This document shows positions 11,601-22,576 of a stretch of DNA of 64,000 nt, piece after piece. The stretch's first letter is position 1, and every line of letters begins with the position of its first letter. Source of the DNA: Amphibalanus amphitrite (taxonomy: Eukaryota; Arthropoda; Thecostraca; Balanomorpha; Balanidae); assembly GCF_019059575.1 (NCBI RefSeq), contig NW_024881518.1:1116001-1180000 (forward strand). Reading direction: 5' to 3'. Under the pieces are notes generated by a model. It searched no databases and was not told the DNA's origin. It worked only from the letters and a program-made list of their open reading frames with translations. Made by a program: the position numbers and the translations under genes.

Positions 11601-14173
11601 GGTGGTCGATGCGAAAAAGGGAGGAAAGGAAGGGGAGAAAGATAGAGCAAGAAAGGGAGAGGAGAGGGAGAGGGAGAGAGAGAGAGGGAGAGAGAGGGAG
11701 AGAGAGAGAGAGAGGGGGGAATGAGGAGATGCAGATGAAGAAACATAATAAAAGAAAAGAGAGAGCGGGAATGAATTAACCGCTGCCCCGCCGTGCCATC
11801 GCCTTTCTATACGGCCTTGCGTGATAAGACAGGAGCAGCACTGCGCGACCCTCACAGTCCTTGTGGTGAGGAAGACAACGCTCTGACTTAGTCCCGGACA
11901 CACCTGGCCTCAACAATGATGACGGGCCAGCTGTCTGAACTTTTGCTTGTGGGTTAGCATAGAATCTAAGATGCGCACACGCATTGTGGGTTCTAGGGGA
12001 CACGCTTGAGGGAATATTGGAGCCGAATGAAATGAGTCCGCAGGCTGCCTATCATTATCAACGCATCCTCACCGCATTATTTAGAGGGAAGAAACGTTAC
12101 AAGCAGATACGTTATCAAAGGACCATATCTAAAGCAGTGGGCGATAAGGTTAGATGCACATCGTTTTTTATTGTTACGGTAAACGTCTAAGCACGTCTGA
12201 GCTCTTTCTGCTCACGTTAATGTTATTAATAGCTCATATCTTCCATAACCTAACTTGTCTCACGGTAAATGCGCCCTTTGCAGGTGTGTTTGAGCTGAAT
12301 TTTCTATTTTAGCGTTGCTTTAGCCATCTTCATCCCTTCCCATCCCAACCCGCTCCCTACCTAGCCTCTCAACACCGTCGTTCAACGAGTACGTCCCCCC
12401 CCCTCCCCAGCGCCCCATCCGGGGGTGTCTCACCTCTTTTTGCGTCGTGCGCTGCTGTAGCCTGCTCCACTGAGACTGACGGAGCCAAGCGGGTCAAACA
12501 CCACTGCCAGGCCGATCAGGATGACGACAGAGCGTAGCCAGTTACAGATGACCAGAGCTGCGGGAGGGGGCGGGGGCAGGTCAGGTCATTGCAGTGTTAG
12601 GCCATTGGTCACGAGGTCATAAGAGGGTAGGAGGGAGACAGACAGAGCTCACAGAATTAAAGGTCTGGGTCTGATTCCCCTCCATTTGCTTTACCATGAT
12701 GGCCTGCACGGTAGTTGGCCTTTGTCCACCTTTCTCTGACCTTTGACTGACGTATGATGATCCGTACGATCGCTGCTGACCTATGATGACCTTAAGGATC
12801 ATTGCTGAACTGTCCCTGACCTTTGAGTGACCTTTGATGACGTTTGGGATCATTGCTGTCCTTTCTCTGACCTTTCACTGACCTATGATCTGTAAGGTCG
12901 TTGCTGACCTTTATCTGACCTTTCGCTGACTTATGACCTGTAGGATCATTGCTGACCTTCCCCTGACCTTTCACTGACCTATGATGACCTGCACGGTCGG
13001 AGAGGTGACCACACAGTGCCGAATATCCGAGCTCAGCCAGACGGAGCCCGCCACGTCCCAGCCGACAGAGAACAGGAACAGCGCCAATCTGGGGGGAACA
13101 CAGAGAGAAAACACGGTCACAAAAGGTTCAGCGCAGTAACAGCGGTGGGCACTCGGCAGTCACAGTCGACATCACACACATTAGGACAGCGGCCGCCCGG
13201 CGTCTCTAATTGTAATGGTGCAGGGCAGGTAGACGGTAAGCAAGAGTCACCTTTCATTAGCCGCAAGACCCATCAAGAAGTTCGGGGCAAGGTACCGCCC
13301 TTTCCATCCAACATACCCTTCTTAGAAAAAATATCGAAGCAAAATGTTTGCATATATCACTGAGTAATCCATACCTGCAGTACAGCGCAGACCCATCCCC
13401 ATCGACAAGCGAGGTGCAGGGACTCCCTCCCCTCCCTCCTTTCATCCCTCACTGACCTGCAGTACAGCAGTGAGGGCACGGCTCGGCGCGCCGCCGTCTC
13501 CATCACCGCACCACGTCCGCTGCAGACGATCAGAGACACCAGTAGCGGAACAGAGACCAGCAGCTGGAAGCCGCAGCCCAATATGTAGGTGGCCAGGGTG
13601 CCCCGCTGGGCGCACGTGCCGCCCGGGTCATGCGTCAGGTAGATGGTTGTCACCGCCAGAAGCCTGCAGCGGGAGCGGAAGTCAGAGTTAGGGAGTGCAG
13701 AGTCGGGGTTGAGTCGGAGTCGGTAGGAGTCGACAGTTATTCCGGAGTCGGAGTTGGAATAGATTTTTGGACGCCGGAGCCGGAGTCGGAGTAACCGAAA
13801 ATTCATCGACTCCGCAAACCTGCCAGGGCTACGGAGTCGGACACGGTTGGAGTCAGAGTTACCGGAAATTCATTCGACTCCGCAGCAATGATCAGGGTTA
13901 TAGAAAGAAGCAGGAGGTAACAGCGAGATACTCGGATTGACAAGGGCGGGATATAGAAGGAGGTTAAAGTCAACACACAATGACACAAGTCATAAATACC
14001 CCACCCCTGAAGGCTCTATCTAAGATAAATCAGCGATACTGTCGTTGAGTCGCCAGATTCCTCTTCTCGATCACTCACCAGGAATAGTTGATGACCAGCT
14101 CGAGGGCGGCAGGAAAGACAAAGTCATCAGAGGCCACTATCCACAGCCTACCAAAGGCTTGCAGTCCAGGCAT
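5673..14173 (-). CDS. DAGLB: sn-1-specific diacylglycerol lipase, DAGL beta-like (3' end missing)
   Basis: A membrane serine lipase that releases 2-arachidonoylglycerol-type monoacylglycerols from diacylglycerol. The 14 coding exons (high to low) are 14173-14079, 13663-13457, 13088-12979, 12557-12434, 10182-10088, 9885-9739, 9455-9308, 8960-8837, 8455-8315, 7862-7751, 7195-7103, 6742-6588, 6296-6162 and 5795-about 5673. Each has AG/GT borders and phases join without a stop, giving about 603 residues. The start is [11 protein letters not shown], in an exon whose acceptor is at 14224. Exons 1-4 give four membrane segments. A Cys-rich CCLCNTAAL segment precedes the lipase fold. The nucleophile is Ser437 in GHSLGAG and the acid is probably Asp489 in CGDDLVPRL. 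The candidate His592 is in LPGHVLHV. The family continues another 40-60 residues; no such exon was found at 1-5600. If the last exon were not spliced it would stop at 5637. The short C-terminus fits the beta type. Confidence 0.93.
6265..6396 (-). repeat. Duplicated acceptor and 5' end of lipase exon 13
   Basis: The 36 bp at 6265-6300, covering the exon 13 acceptor and its first codons ([11 protein letters not shown]), recur at 6361-6396 with about six changes. The upstream copy keeps a CAG acceptor and a similar frame but runs into intron sequence. Confidence 0.75.
7340..7707 (+). mobile_element. tRNA-derived SINE in a lipase intron
   Basis: An A-box-like TGGTAGAGCGTTGG at 7364-7377 and a B-box-like GGTTCGAAGC at 7421-7430 lie about 45 bp apart, and flanking CCCGTC/GACGGG can pair as an acceptor stem. 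A body of about 250 bp follows and ends in an A-rich tail near 7690-7707. The spacing and loose boxes argue for a SINE head, not a working tRNA. Confidence 0.55.
7940..8075. repeat. Degenerate GGGTTA-type tandem repeat
   Basis: Imperfect units of about 17 bp around CAGGGTTACGGAT lie in a lipase intron. There is no coding content. Confidence 0.55.
9138..9264. repeat. 18-bp tandem repeat, about 7 units
   Basis: Units of TGATCTCTGATCTTACCG alternate with a variant carrying ATATC in place of CTCTC. They lie in the intron between lipase exons 7 and 8. Because 18 is a multiple of three, the array is open in several frames, but it is intronic. Confidence 0.85.
10140..10280 (-). repeat. Tandem duplication of the lipase exon 5 acceptor region
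   Basis: The 60 bp at 10140-10199 (5' half of exon 5 with its acceptor) recur at 10221-10280, 81 bp away. Both copies keep a usable CAG acceptor and the same frame, reading [15 protein letters not shown] twice. The upstream copy then lacks the rest of the exon. The phase check uses the 10182 acceptor. Confidence 0.8.
11611..11725. repeat. Purine-rich (GA)n microsatellite
   Basis: Imperfect GAGAGG/AGAGAG repeats in the 2.3-kb lipase intron 4. The rest of that intron (10200-12430) shows nothing else recognisable. Confidence 0.85.
12690..12995. repeat. Degenerate repeat rich in TGACCT half-sites
   Basis: About five units of 55-60 bp have the pattern CTGACCTTT..CTGACCTATGATGACCT..ACGGTCGTTG. 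TGACCT (complement AGGTCA) is the nuclear-receptor half-site and occurs many times here. The array runs into lipase exon 3, which begins (as read on the plus strand) at 12979. Confidence 0.65.
13678..13880. repeat. GAGTCGGAGT-type low-complexity repeat
   Basis: Short imperfect units of GGAGTCGGAGT lie between lipase exons 1 and 2, with a duplicated segment at 13787-13820 and 13850-13885. Confidence 0.6.
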
Positions 14174-14830
14174 GATGACAGTATACTGTTACCTCCAGCT
14201 GTAACTGTCACTAGGAGATCTTGCTGAAATCAGACAATCAATTACTGCGCTATGATTCTGAAAGCGGCACCGAAACGGTTCTAGTTAGTGCCTCCCGCAC
14301 TCTTATGTCTTCAGCACAAATAGGTGAGCGGTAGTTAAGTGCTGTTTTCAGTTACAGTGTAGAAAAGAGGCTTGATTCACAGACTTCAGGCAAACAGGTG
14401 CAGATCAACAACGACTTCGAAAGTTCACAGTATATTGTAACTTCATAGCTGAAATGAAAAGAAAGTGTTAAACCAATACATTCAGAAACATGGGAAAGAG
14501 AGAATGTGTGAAAATATCTCCTCAAAAACAAATATTTTGAAGCATTATTTAACCCGTGCTACTCGACGACTTGGTCGAGGTCACACAAACACAAAACCGC
14601 TGGTCAAAGCAATTTGTGTTGAACAAACTACATCTTCCAGCAATCACCGTTCGGCATGTCAGGTCAGAAACATATTAGGATGAAAATGACTTTTGAAGGG
14701 TTGTGTTTATATAGCAGAAAGATCAGTAAACCCCAGGTAAATGCAAGATAGACAGTGTTTTTACGGTTGAGTGTGGAAAAATACACGGAAGCAACGTGAG
14801 AACGGACGTAGCACTCAAATGAGAAACCTA

Positions 14831-15471
14831 ACCTGGCGATCTGCAACATCGCGGACTCGAACGTCGCATTAGCCATGGCTCACTGGCCCACCCCAATTCC
14901 AAACCTACGCCATTGTGCCACCCCGATCCGTCGCAGAAAGAGCCAGACTCCTCCCGTACCTACCACTCGCGCGGCGCAGATATCGCCAAGTCATCCCGGC
15001 CGGCGTTGGGCACACCTTGCTCCTCCGCTCATGGGTCGCCGCGTGTCAGATCACACCCGATCACCCCAACCAGTGGCGTCAAGTGTGCGTCACCACGATT
15101 CAATGGCGCCGACAACGACCGCCGACTGGCAACAACGGAAAACAATACTAGCCGAGACGTGACAAGGCTAGCCCCGAGCGGCTGCACCCGGCTCTAACCG
15201 GACGGAACCGGATACGAACGCCGACTACCGGCACGTGCACCGGGCAACACACATCCCCTGACGACACCTCCTCGGGTTAACGAATTCTCCGTCATCATTG
15301 ACCGGGAGATATTCTCCGCCGCACTCCCCGGGGGGAATAAAACCTCGTCTGCGGATCCCGAGAGCCGTGAGTCCACCACCGTTCGCTGAGCAGGTGTCAG
15401 CCGCGTCTAGGAGGGCCCGTCTCGGCCAGTCTCTAGCGTAGCGACAGCCTCACCTCAGCAGCGGGAGCACC
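14831..15471. promoter_or_regulatory. Divergent 5' region of the lipase and sugar-transporter genes
   Basis: This GC-richer stretch separates the 5' ends of two divergent genes. A possible non-coding or short upstream exon of the lipase reads leftward from about 14880 and ends CCAG/GTTAGG near 14831. No TATA box was found. A CAG near 15455 could be a 3' splice site for a 5'-UTR intron of the transporter. Core elements here are inference. Confidence 0.4.
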
Positions 15472-16920
15472 ATGGGTCGACCGGAGGAGGCGGGTGAGAC
15501 CAGCGGGTCAGAGGGCGAGTCACCGCGCCGCAGCCGGTTCGCGCTGCAGCTGGCGGCGGCCGTGGCGGCCAGCCACGCCTGTGCCATCAACTGTTACGCA
15601 ATTGGCTGGGGTGTGACGGCCACCTGGCAGCTCCGTCAGACAGACGACGCTCCGCCGGGCGAGCTGCGCCTCAGTGACGCCGAGCGCGCCTGGCTCAACT
15701 CTGTGCTGTACCTGGGCACGGCCTTCGGCTGTCTGCTGGGCGGCCGGGCGGCGGCGCGCTTCGGGCCCCGGCTGGCGATGCTATACTCGCTGCTGCCGCT
15801 GGGTCTCAGCCAGGCGGCGGTGGCGCTGGCCAACAGCTCAGCGGTGCTCCTCGCCGCCCGGCTTCTTGTCGGTCTCACCTGCGGCGTGCCGTACGGCGTG
15901 TACGTGCTCTACATCAGCGGTACGTCATCTCCGCAGTACCGCGGGGCGCTCACCATCATGGCAGACATCGCCTGCATCTTGGCCATCATCTTCGGCGTGG
16001 CACTGGGCGAGGTGCTGAACTGGCGCTGGCTGGCGGCCATCTGCGGCATCGTCTCGGTGGTGCCCACCGGCGGTCTGCTGCTGCTGCTGCCCGACGATCC
16101 CGTCTGGCTGCTCAGCTGTGGCCGGCTCGCCGACGCCAAACGCTCAGCGGCTGCCTTTGGCGTGGATCTCGAGCTGGCAGACACCACCACCTTGGACGAG
16201 ACGCCCGGCGGCTGGCGGGCCACCCTCGGCCTGCTCACGCAGCGCAAGAACCTGATGCCTCTCGGCATCGTGATGATGCTCAACCTCTTCAGCAGCTTCT
16301 CCGGCTACATGGCCATCCTGTCCTACTCGCTCGAGTTCTTCCGCATGGCTGGCTTCCAGCTGGACGCGGCCGTGTGCTCGATTCTGTTCTGCGCGATCCG
16401 CGTGCTGGCTGTCCTGCTGACGTCTACCCTGGTGGACCGTCTGGGCCGCCGCGTGCTGCTGGTATTCAGCTGCGGCGGCGTCTCCGTTTGCTACATGGGC
16501 CTGGTGGCCTACTACCAGCTGCCGGCGCTGCACCACCTCACCGCGCTGCCCATCGTACTGCTGCTAGCCGCCGGCTTCGTCTACTCGTCAGCACTCGCCT
16601 GTCTGCCGTTCTGCCTCGCTGGTGAGATCTTCCCTCTGCGCATGCGCCAGCTAGGCGGCTCGCTGGTCACCTTCAGCTACTGCACGTTCAGCATGCTGGC
16701 CACGCTGGCGTTCCCACACACAATGGCGGCATTGGGAGCGAGCGGCGTGTTCTTCACACACGGAGTGCTGATGGCCGGCGCGTGCCTGTTCACCCTGCTG
16801 GCGGTACCCGAGACCAAGGGGCTCTCACTGGCCGCCATAGAGACGCTGTTTGACAGGGACGCCTCGAAGGAGGAGGATGGCCCGGCGACCGGCGCCGACT
16901 ACAGCAAAGGAGGAGTTTAG
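15472..16920 (+). CDS. MFS sugar transporter, facilitated trehalose transporter Tret1-like
   Basis: A 482-residue single-exon membrane carrier of the sugar porter family. In arthropods this group moves trehalose or glucose across the plasma membrane by facilitated diffusion. About 12 hydrophobic segments are visible after a short polar N-terminus (residues 1-22). Family signatures: GGRAAARFGPR at 90-100 (the loop 2-3 motif, with the usual aspartate replaced), PDDPVWLL at 207-214 (variant of the PESPRWL motif), DRLGRR at 322-327, GEIFPLRMR at 384-392 and VPETKG at 445-450. Length matches the family. The ATG sits in a good context (CACCATGG). Third codon positions are strongly G/C. No poly(A) signal of canonical form was found just downstream. 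Substrate is inferred from family only. Confidence 0.9.
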   Translation: MGRPEEAGETSGSEGESPRRSRFALQLAAAVAASHACAINCYAIGWGVTATWQLRQTDDAPPGELRLSDAERAWLNSVLYLGTAFGCLLGGRAAARFGPRLAMLYSLLPLGLSQAAVALANSSAVLLAARLLVGLTCGVPYGVYVLYISGTSSPQYRGALTIMADIACILAIIFGVALGEVLNWRWLAAICGIVSVVPTGGLLLLLPDDPVWLLSCGRLADAKRSAAAFGVDLELADTTTLDETPGGWRATLGLLTQRKNLMPLGIVMMLNLFSSFSGYMAILSYSLEFFRMAGFQLDAAVCSILFCAIRVLAVLLTSTLVDRLGRRVLLVFSCGGVSVCYMGLVAYYQLPALHHLTALPIVLLLAAGFVYSSALACLPFCLAGEIFPLRMRQLGGSLVTFSYCTFSMLATLAFPHTMAALGASGVFFTHGVLMAGACLFTLLAVPETKGLSLAAIETLFDRDASKEEDGPATGADYSKGGV

Positions 16921-17647
16921 AAGACGGAGAGTGAGAAAAGAGTTACAGAGCACCGAATGATGTAACACTCTGAGGAGTGATGCAAATAACTGTACTGTGT
17001 ACGGTCCCAGGCTGTTTCAGAATAATGATAATGTTATGTCGTCTAGACATAAAACAGGCTGTGTGATCATGGATCATTGATTCCTGATCACAAAGGAATA
17101 AGTACTGCCAGTGATTCGTTCATAAATAATGTCAATGATTGGATGGAATGTAAGATTTTGTTTGTGCTAAATTGCATATAGGGATGAAAATGTTAACAAG
17201 TGTTATGTGTATTCAATTATTGCCACCTGGCATCTACTTCGACAAATAATAGCATTTGATGGCCATAGATATCCTGCTAAAACCATCACTAACATGGTTG
17301 CTTAACTGATGCATTTTGGAAATGATAATACAAGGCACTAATTTATTGAGGTGAAAAGAATCAGTAATTTTGTGAAATGACTTGTGATTGACTTACTACC
17401 TGTATGGGACACCCATTGGCTACAGCTCATGACCCTAAAATTACAAACTATATAATGATGCAATTCTAATGATGTAGAAGCTTTGGGAACAATCAGTTCA
17501 GCCATCTTTTAGCTATGGGTTATCAAAATTGAAGCATTGCCAACATTTGCAGTTTGAACCCACAGTGGTCTGGGAAGTGGGGTACCCCTCTCACAACTGC
17601 CTCATTCACCCCTCAAGGTACCGAATGGTCCACCAAGTCAAGCTCAC
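16921..17647. other. 3' flank of the transporter gene
   Basis: AT-rich DNA, presumably including the 3' UTR. No exact AATAAA was found; weaker hexamers near 17050 and 17090 could serve. No other gene is seen. Confidence 0.4.
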
Positions 17648-18161
17648 TTAAAGGAAAAGGGTCACCTTTAACATGGGGTTTGAAACTGAGATGGCCATCT
17701 TGTAGCCCGTGTCCGAAAACCCCGAGAGTGTCCCACCTTACGGCCGACTTCGGCCTCCATTCGTATGTATCGGCAATTTTAAAAGAAAATATGCCAGGAA
17801 TGCGTCCTTATCCCAGGAATGCGTTCTTATCCTGTAATACAGCCACCCGCGGCGAGGCTTTGGTTTTTAACCAATCGGCTCCAATCAGCTCAGCTTTAAC
17901 CAATCAGCTAATCTGACACAAGCCGACGAGTCTGTCTTCTGAAGGCTGATTGGCTTGAGTGTGATGTCATCGCTATGACATCATACAGAAGGTGCGGTAG
18001 AGGGTACAAACATAGTACCAATATGTTAAATAGTTTGACATACTTTTTTTGCGAATTATGCACTTCTGGCACCAGATTTAAAAAGAACATGAAAAATAAT
18101 AATGTCAAAATGAAAAGCAACGATATCTTCATATTTCACGAAGGTGGCACTTTTCCTTTAA
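17648..18161. mobile_element. TTAA-flanked MITE (piggyBac-like)
   Basis: TTAA duplications lie at 17648-17651 and 18158-18161. Termini are AGGAAAAGGGTCACCTTT on the left and, inverted, AGGAAAAGTGCCACCTTC on the right. The TTAA target is the hallmark of piggyBac-type transposases. No coding capacity. The termini resemble those of the element at 42279-43367. Confidence 0.8.
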
Positions 18162-19082
18162 GCCAAATGGTTCAGGCTGGACATGACCATTTCCCTGAAC
18201 CAACCTGTAGTAAAGGGATCTTGATGCAGTGTGGGCCAAGCTATTAGTACAGTAATCTTGGGCCAAGCAGGGTCACTGGAGACGCCACTGCCGTGTTCCG
18301 CCCTGGCAGTTGGTCGGGCTGATGCCAATGGACACCAGGCTGTTTTGTGAGGAGATGAACACATGCTGAACACATGAAGCATTACATGAACACATGCTGG
18401 GGTGCCTCACATGGCCTTCTGCATTGCCTACACCCTACCATCACAGGCGAAGACTAACAATTTTTTCCTGGGCCCTGTTTCATCGGTGATAGCAGCACGC
18501 TGCTATTACACGTGTCAAATAGGGTTTCCATGGAAACATCAACAAGCCATGACACCGTCAATCTGTGTGATGTCATCAAATATTGCTGCTAACATCTTCA
18601 CGACGGCCGTGCGATCAAACAAATGTATCATCAAACACAATTCAACAAGACAGCAACTCTGTTCGAAACGCAGCTCACGGATCACACGAAACGTCATTAG
18701 TGACCTCATCACGTTACGTCAGCTCGCGCAATTTGATAGTAGCGTGCTGCTAGTGCTATCACCAGACCCAGTGAAACAGGGCCCTGGATCAGCTTCAAAA
18801 ATGGTTAGGTAACAGGTACTGCTGCATATTATGACCCAGACAACCTTACTGTGGGACTTCAGGATAAAATAATTTCTTAATAAGAATCGCAATTGTTGTT
18901 ATTGTTTTGGGTTAGGGCGAAGAATCGCAATCCAAATCATGGGCTATACTGATGCCTATTTTTAAAGGCCTGTGACCTGTTTCTTGGCCAGGCCAAGGCC
19001 TTCACCTTCGGAATACACTTAACACCTGAAGTTGGAACTTCAGGCTTATATGATTTCAAGCTTTTGCGACTAGACATCTAAA
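18162..19082. other. Intergenic DNA, nothing recognised
   Basis: No supported gene or element. Short direct repeats of GAACTTCAGGCTT flank the foldback at 19083-19217. Confidence 0.4.
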
Positions 19083-19217
19083 TTCAAGGTAGGTACGTTT
19101 TTCGGCTACTAGCCGTTTATTGTTTTCGTTTCGAATGTTCGACCTTCGCATCGAGGAAAACAATAAACGACTGGTAGTACTTAGTAGGTAGCCGAAAACG
19201 TAGGTACCTACCTTGAA
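19083..19217. repeat. Foldback (inverted-repeat) element
   Basis: Arms of about 55 bp, starting TTCAAGGTAGGTACG and ending with its complement, enclose a loop of about 20 bp. A second paired block (AACAATAAACG) lies inside. It could be a small MITE. Confidence 0.7.
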
Positions 19218-19665
19218 CTTCAGGCTTCATAACAAGCAAATTCAAGACCCTGAGGGTTGATCTAATAATCAAACCTCTAGGTTGAACTTAAAATATGTTT
19301 AAAAAGACATAGAAAACAACGCTACCCTCAGAGAGGTTTAACTTCAACCACTGAACTTGCACTGAACTCTATTACCGGGGTTACATGAGCGATCCGTTCC
19401 AAATACGCACTACGCTAATGCGCATCAGCTCCCCACAAACGGATCTACGGCACCGGTTACATGAGACTAATTCGTTTTATCTACGTCAAACGGATCTTGT
19501 TTGGCTCACCCGGGCTGACTCCTCGACGGCCGGTAATTCGCATCACAAACGGAATAGGATTAGCGTACAGTCATGGCGCAGTTGCGGCATTTACCGGGAC
19601 GACTATGACCTACGATGAGGTAACTGTAGCCTTAGATCTGGGTCATCCCGTTGATCTAGTTCTGT

Positions 19666-21471
19666 CAGGGGCGGATCCAAGGGGGGGGGGTCACATGGGT
19701 CATGGCCCCCCCCCCTTGAGGCCCGGGGGCCCAAAGACCTGCCAGGGGCACCACCGGCCTATCAGGGGTATCACAGTCCTGACAGGGGCACCACAGGACC
19801 GCCAGGGGCACCACAGGCCTAGCAGGGACACCACGGGCCTGGTGCCCCTGGGCCCTGACAGGACTGTAACGCCCCTGACAAGCCTGAAGTGTCCCCGGCA
19901 GGCACGTGGTGCCCCTGACAGGCCTGAGGCGCCCCTGCAAGGCCGGTGGTGCCCCTGGCAGGCCTGTGGTGTCCATGGCAGGCCTGTGGTGCCCTTGCTA
20001 GGCCTCTGGTGCCCCTGACAGGCTTGTAATGCCCCTGGAAGGACTGTGGTGCCCCTGGGCCCTGACAAGCCTGAGGTGCCCCTGACAGGCCAGTGGTGCC
20101 TTGCTAGGCCTGTGGTGCCCCTGGCAGGCCTCTGGTGCCCCTGACAGGCTTGCGGTGCCCTTGGAAGGACTGTGGTGTCCCTGGGCCCTGACAATCCTGA
20201 GGTGCCCCTGACAGGCCCGTGGTGCCCTTGTTAGGCCTGTGGTGCCCCTGGCAGGCCTCTGGTGCCCTTGCTAGGCCGCTGGTGCCCCTGGCAGGCCTCT
20301 GGTGCCCTTGCTAGGCCGCTGGTACCCCTGCGCCCGGAGAGGACTGGTGCCCCTGAAAAGTCTGAAGTGCCCCTCGGCAGGCCCGTGGTGCCCCTGACAG
20401 GCCCAAGGTGCCCCTGCGAGGCCGGTGGTGCCCCTGGCAGACCTCTGGTGCCCCTGGCAGGTCTGTGGTGCCCCTGGCAGGTCTGTGCCGCCCCTGGCAG
20501 ACCTGTGTTGACTGGTGCCCCTGCTAGGTCGCTGGTGCCCCTCACAGACCTGTGGTGCCCCTGGGCCTTGACAAGAGATGCCTGAGATGCCTGGCTATGA
20601 CAGGCTCGTGGTGCCCCTGATAGACCAGTGGTGCCCTTGCTAGGCCTGTAGTGCCCCTGGCAGGCCTCTGGTGCCCCTGCTACCCCTGCGCCCGGAGAGG
20701 ACTATGGTGCCCCTGAAAAGCCTGAAGTGCCTCTCGACAGGCCCGTGGTGCCCCTGGGCCCTGACAGGCCCAAGTTACCCCTGCGAGGTCGGTGCTGCTC
20801 CTGGCAGGCCTCTGGTGCCCCTGGCAGGTCTGTGGTGCCCCTGGCAGGCCTGTGTTGACTGGTGCCCCTGCTAGGCCGCTGGTGCCCCTCACAGGCCCGC
20901 GGTGCCCCTGGAAGGACTGTGGTGCCCCTGCCCCTAGGGGTGCTCATGGGCCCAACAGGCCCGTTGTGCCCCTGACAGGCCTGTCGTGTATACTTGCTAG
21001 ACCTGTGGTGCCCCTGCTTCCTGGCAGGCCTGTGGTGCCCCTGGCGGGCCTGTAGCGCCCCTACAAGGCCGTAGGTGCCCCTGACAGGTTTGTGGTGTCC
21101 CTGGAAGGACTTTCGTGCCCCTGACAAGCCTGAAGTGTCAAGGACAGACCCTTTAGACGCCAGGGTCAAGTTCGTCGGACTGACAACGATTTGCTTACCT
21201 GATAAGGTTCCTGGTAAGTACTCACTACTCAGCGTCCACAACATATATATACACATAGCACATTCATATATACTTGCTTACAATTGGTAAATGAGGTTGT
21301 GGCTAAGAGTTAAGATACTGACTAAAAATAAAAATAAAAATAAAAACTGAAAATGGGGGCACCACCAAAATGAAGTGGACGAAATCCGTTGAGTTTTTAA
21401 TTTTGGGTATAGGTAGGGGCACCACTTCGATTCATGACCCTCCCCTTGGAGTTATCCTGGATCCGCCCCTG
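19666..21471. mobile_element. hAT-like non-autonomous element, copy 1
   Basis: Termini are CAGGGGCGGATCCA on the left and, inverted, CAGGGGCGGATCCAG on the right. The 8-bp target duplication AGTTCTGT is perfect (19658-19665 and 21472-21479); 8-bp duplications and CAGGG-type ends define hAT. The body is mostly a GC-rich minisatellite, then about 330 bp of unique sequence. No transposase. It splits the reverse-transcriptase frame of the surrounding LINE. Nearly identical to 25778-27224, so mobilisation is recent. Confidence 0.95.
19720..21145. repeat. 20-bp GC-rich minisatellite inside hAT copy 1
   Basis: About 60-70 imperfect units of GGTGCCCCTGGCAGGCCTGT run nearly 1.4 kb. The unit on the other strand contains CAGGGGCACC, which matches the first seven bases of the element terminus (CAGGGGC). 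The many proline- and glycine-rich open frames through it are artefacts of the repeat. Confidence 0.9.
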
Positions 21472-22576
21472 AGTTCTGTTCGACTTTTCAAAGGCTTTTG
21501 ATGTGGTGCGCCATACCATTCTTCTAGAAAAACTCAGGTTAGTCGGTGTCCAAGGGCGACTTATCACATGGCTGACAGATTTCTTGGTGGGGCGTACGAT
21601 GCAGGTTCTTGTTAAGGGCACCACGAGTTCAGCTGCGGAGGTTCGGAGTGGCGTTCCTCAGGGATCGGTTTTAGGACCCATTCTTTTTCTGGTTTACATC
21701 AACCACGTTGCGTCCAGTTTGTCGTGCAGTTATAAGATCTTTGCTGACGATCTTAAAGTATTTATCAAACTAGACAACGATAAACACAACACCAGTGAAG
21801 AGGCGCTACAAAAGGATATAGACTTGCTCCACTCTACGGCAGAGTCTTGGGGTCTCAGCATGAACCTCAGGAAGTGCGCCGTCATACGATTTAGGCGACG
21901 ATTCCATGACTTCGAGCCCCGTGCATACACACTGGCTGGTGACACAATTCCCTGCGTTACGTCATGTAGTGACCTGGGTGTTATCATCGACAACGAGATG
22001 AAATTCCATGAACACTGTGCCAGCATAGCAGCGAAGGCTGGAGGAGTTGCTCACAATTTCTTGAAATCGACCAGGTGTCGCTCGCCTGACTTTATGACTC
22101 ATATACTGAAATCTCACATTCGCCCCATTCTCGAGTACGCGTCACCGATCTGGAACAGTGGCTATGTACAGGATCTCAAAAGATTAGAGTCTGTTCAAAG
22201 GCTCTGGACTCGCAATGTGATTGGGCTCCGCAATATGGAATATGGTGATCGCCTAAAGGAACTTGACCTATTCTCTGTGAAGGGACGCCTCCTTCGAGCC
22301 GATATTATCAAATGCTGGAAGATTTTTCACGGCCACAGTAAGATATCCCCGGAGATCCTCTGGGATCTGGAGGCCGACAACAGAACGCGCGGGCATAGTA
22401 GAAAGATAAAAACGTGTCAGAGTCTTATAGATGCAAGGTCACGGTTTTTCACCCACAGAGTCGTGCGCGATTGGAATGCCCTCCCAGATTGGCTGGTGAA
22501 CGAGGAGTCCCTGGTGCAGTTTAAAAAGGGACTGAAAGCCGCACTGGGCAGTAGATTGTACGAACACACAGGATAA
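21472..22576 (+). pseudogene. Reverse transcriptase fragment of the CR1-like LINE
   Basis: An open frame of about 365 codons with the non-LTR reverse-transcriptase core. FDFSKAFDVV (motif A) begins right at the hAT junction. SGVPQGSVLGP lies near 21648-21680 and FADDLKVF near 21740. Further motifs include DLGVIIDNEMKF and the C-terminal thumb region, ending in TAA at 22574. No endonuclease domain is present, since the copy is 5'-truncated. The roughly 20 residues upstream of motif A are on the other side of the hAT (19605-19665). The frame is otherwise intact, so the insertion is young. Dead as an autonomous element. Confidence 0.9.

Noticed and set aside
16144-16536. Antisense open frames across the sugar transporter
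   Set aside because: They are shadows of a strongly G/C-third-position coding sequence, with low-complexity Glu/Gln/His products.
19700-21055. Long Pro/Gly-rich open frames in both strands of the hAT minisatellites (also 25773-26871)
   Set aside because: They follow from a 20-bp GC-rich repeat lacking stops. They lie inside TIR elements and have no consistent start or motif.
19720-21145. CRISPR-like spaced repeats
   Set aside because: Units are directly tandem without unique spacers, and the DNA is clearly eukaryotic.
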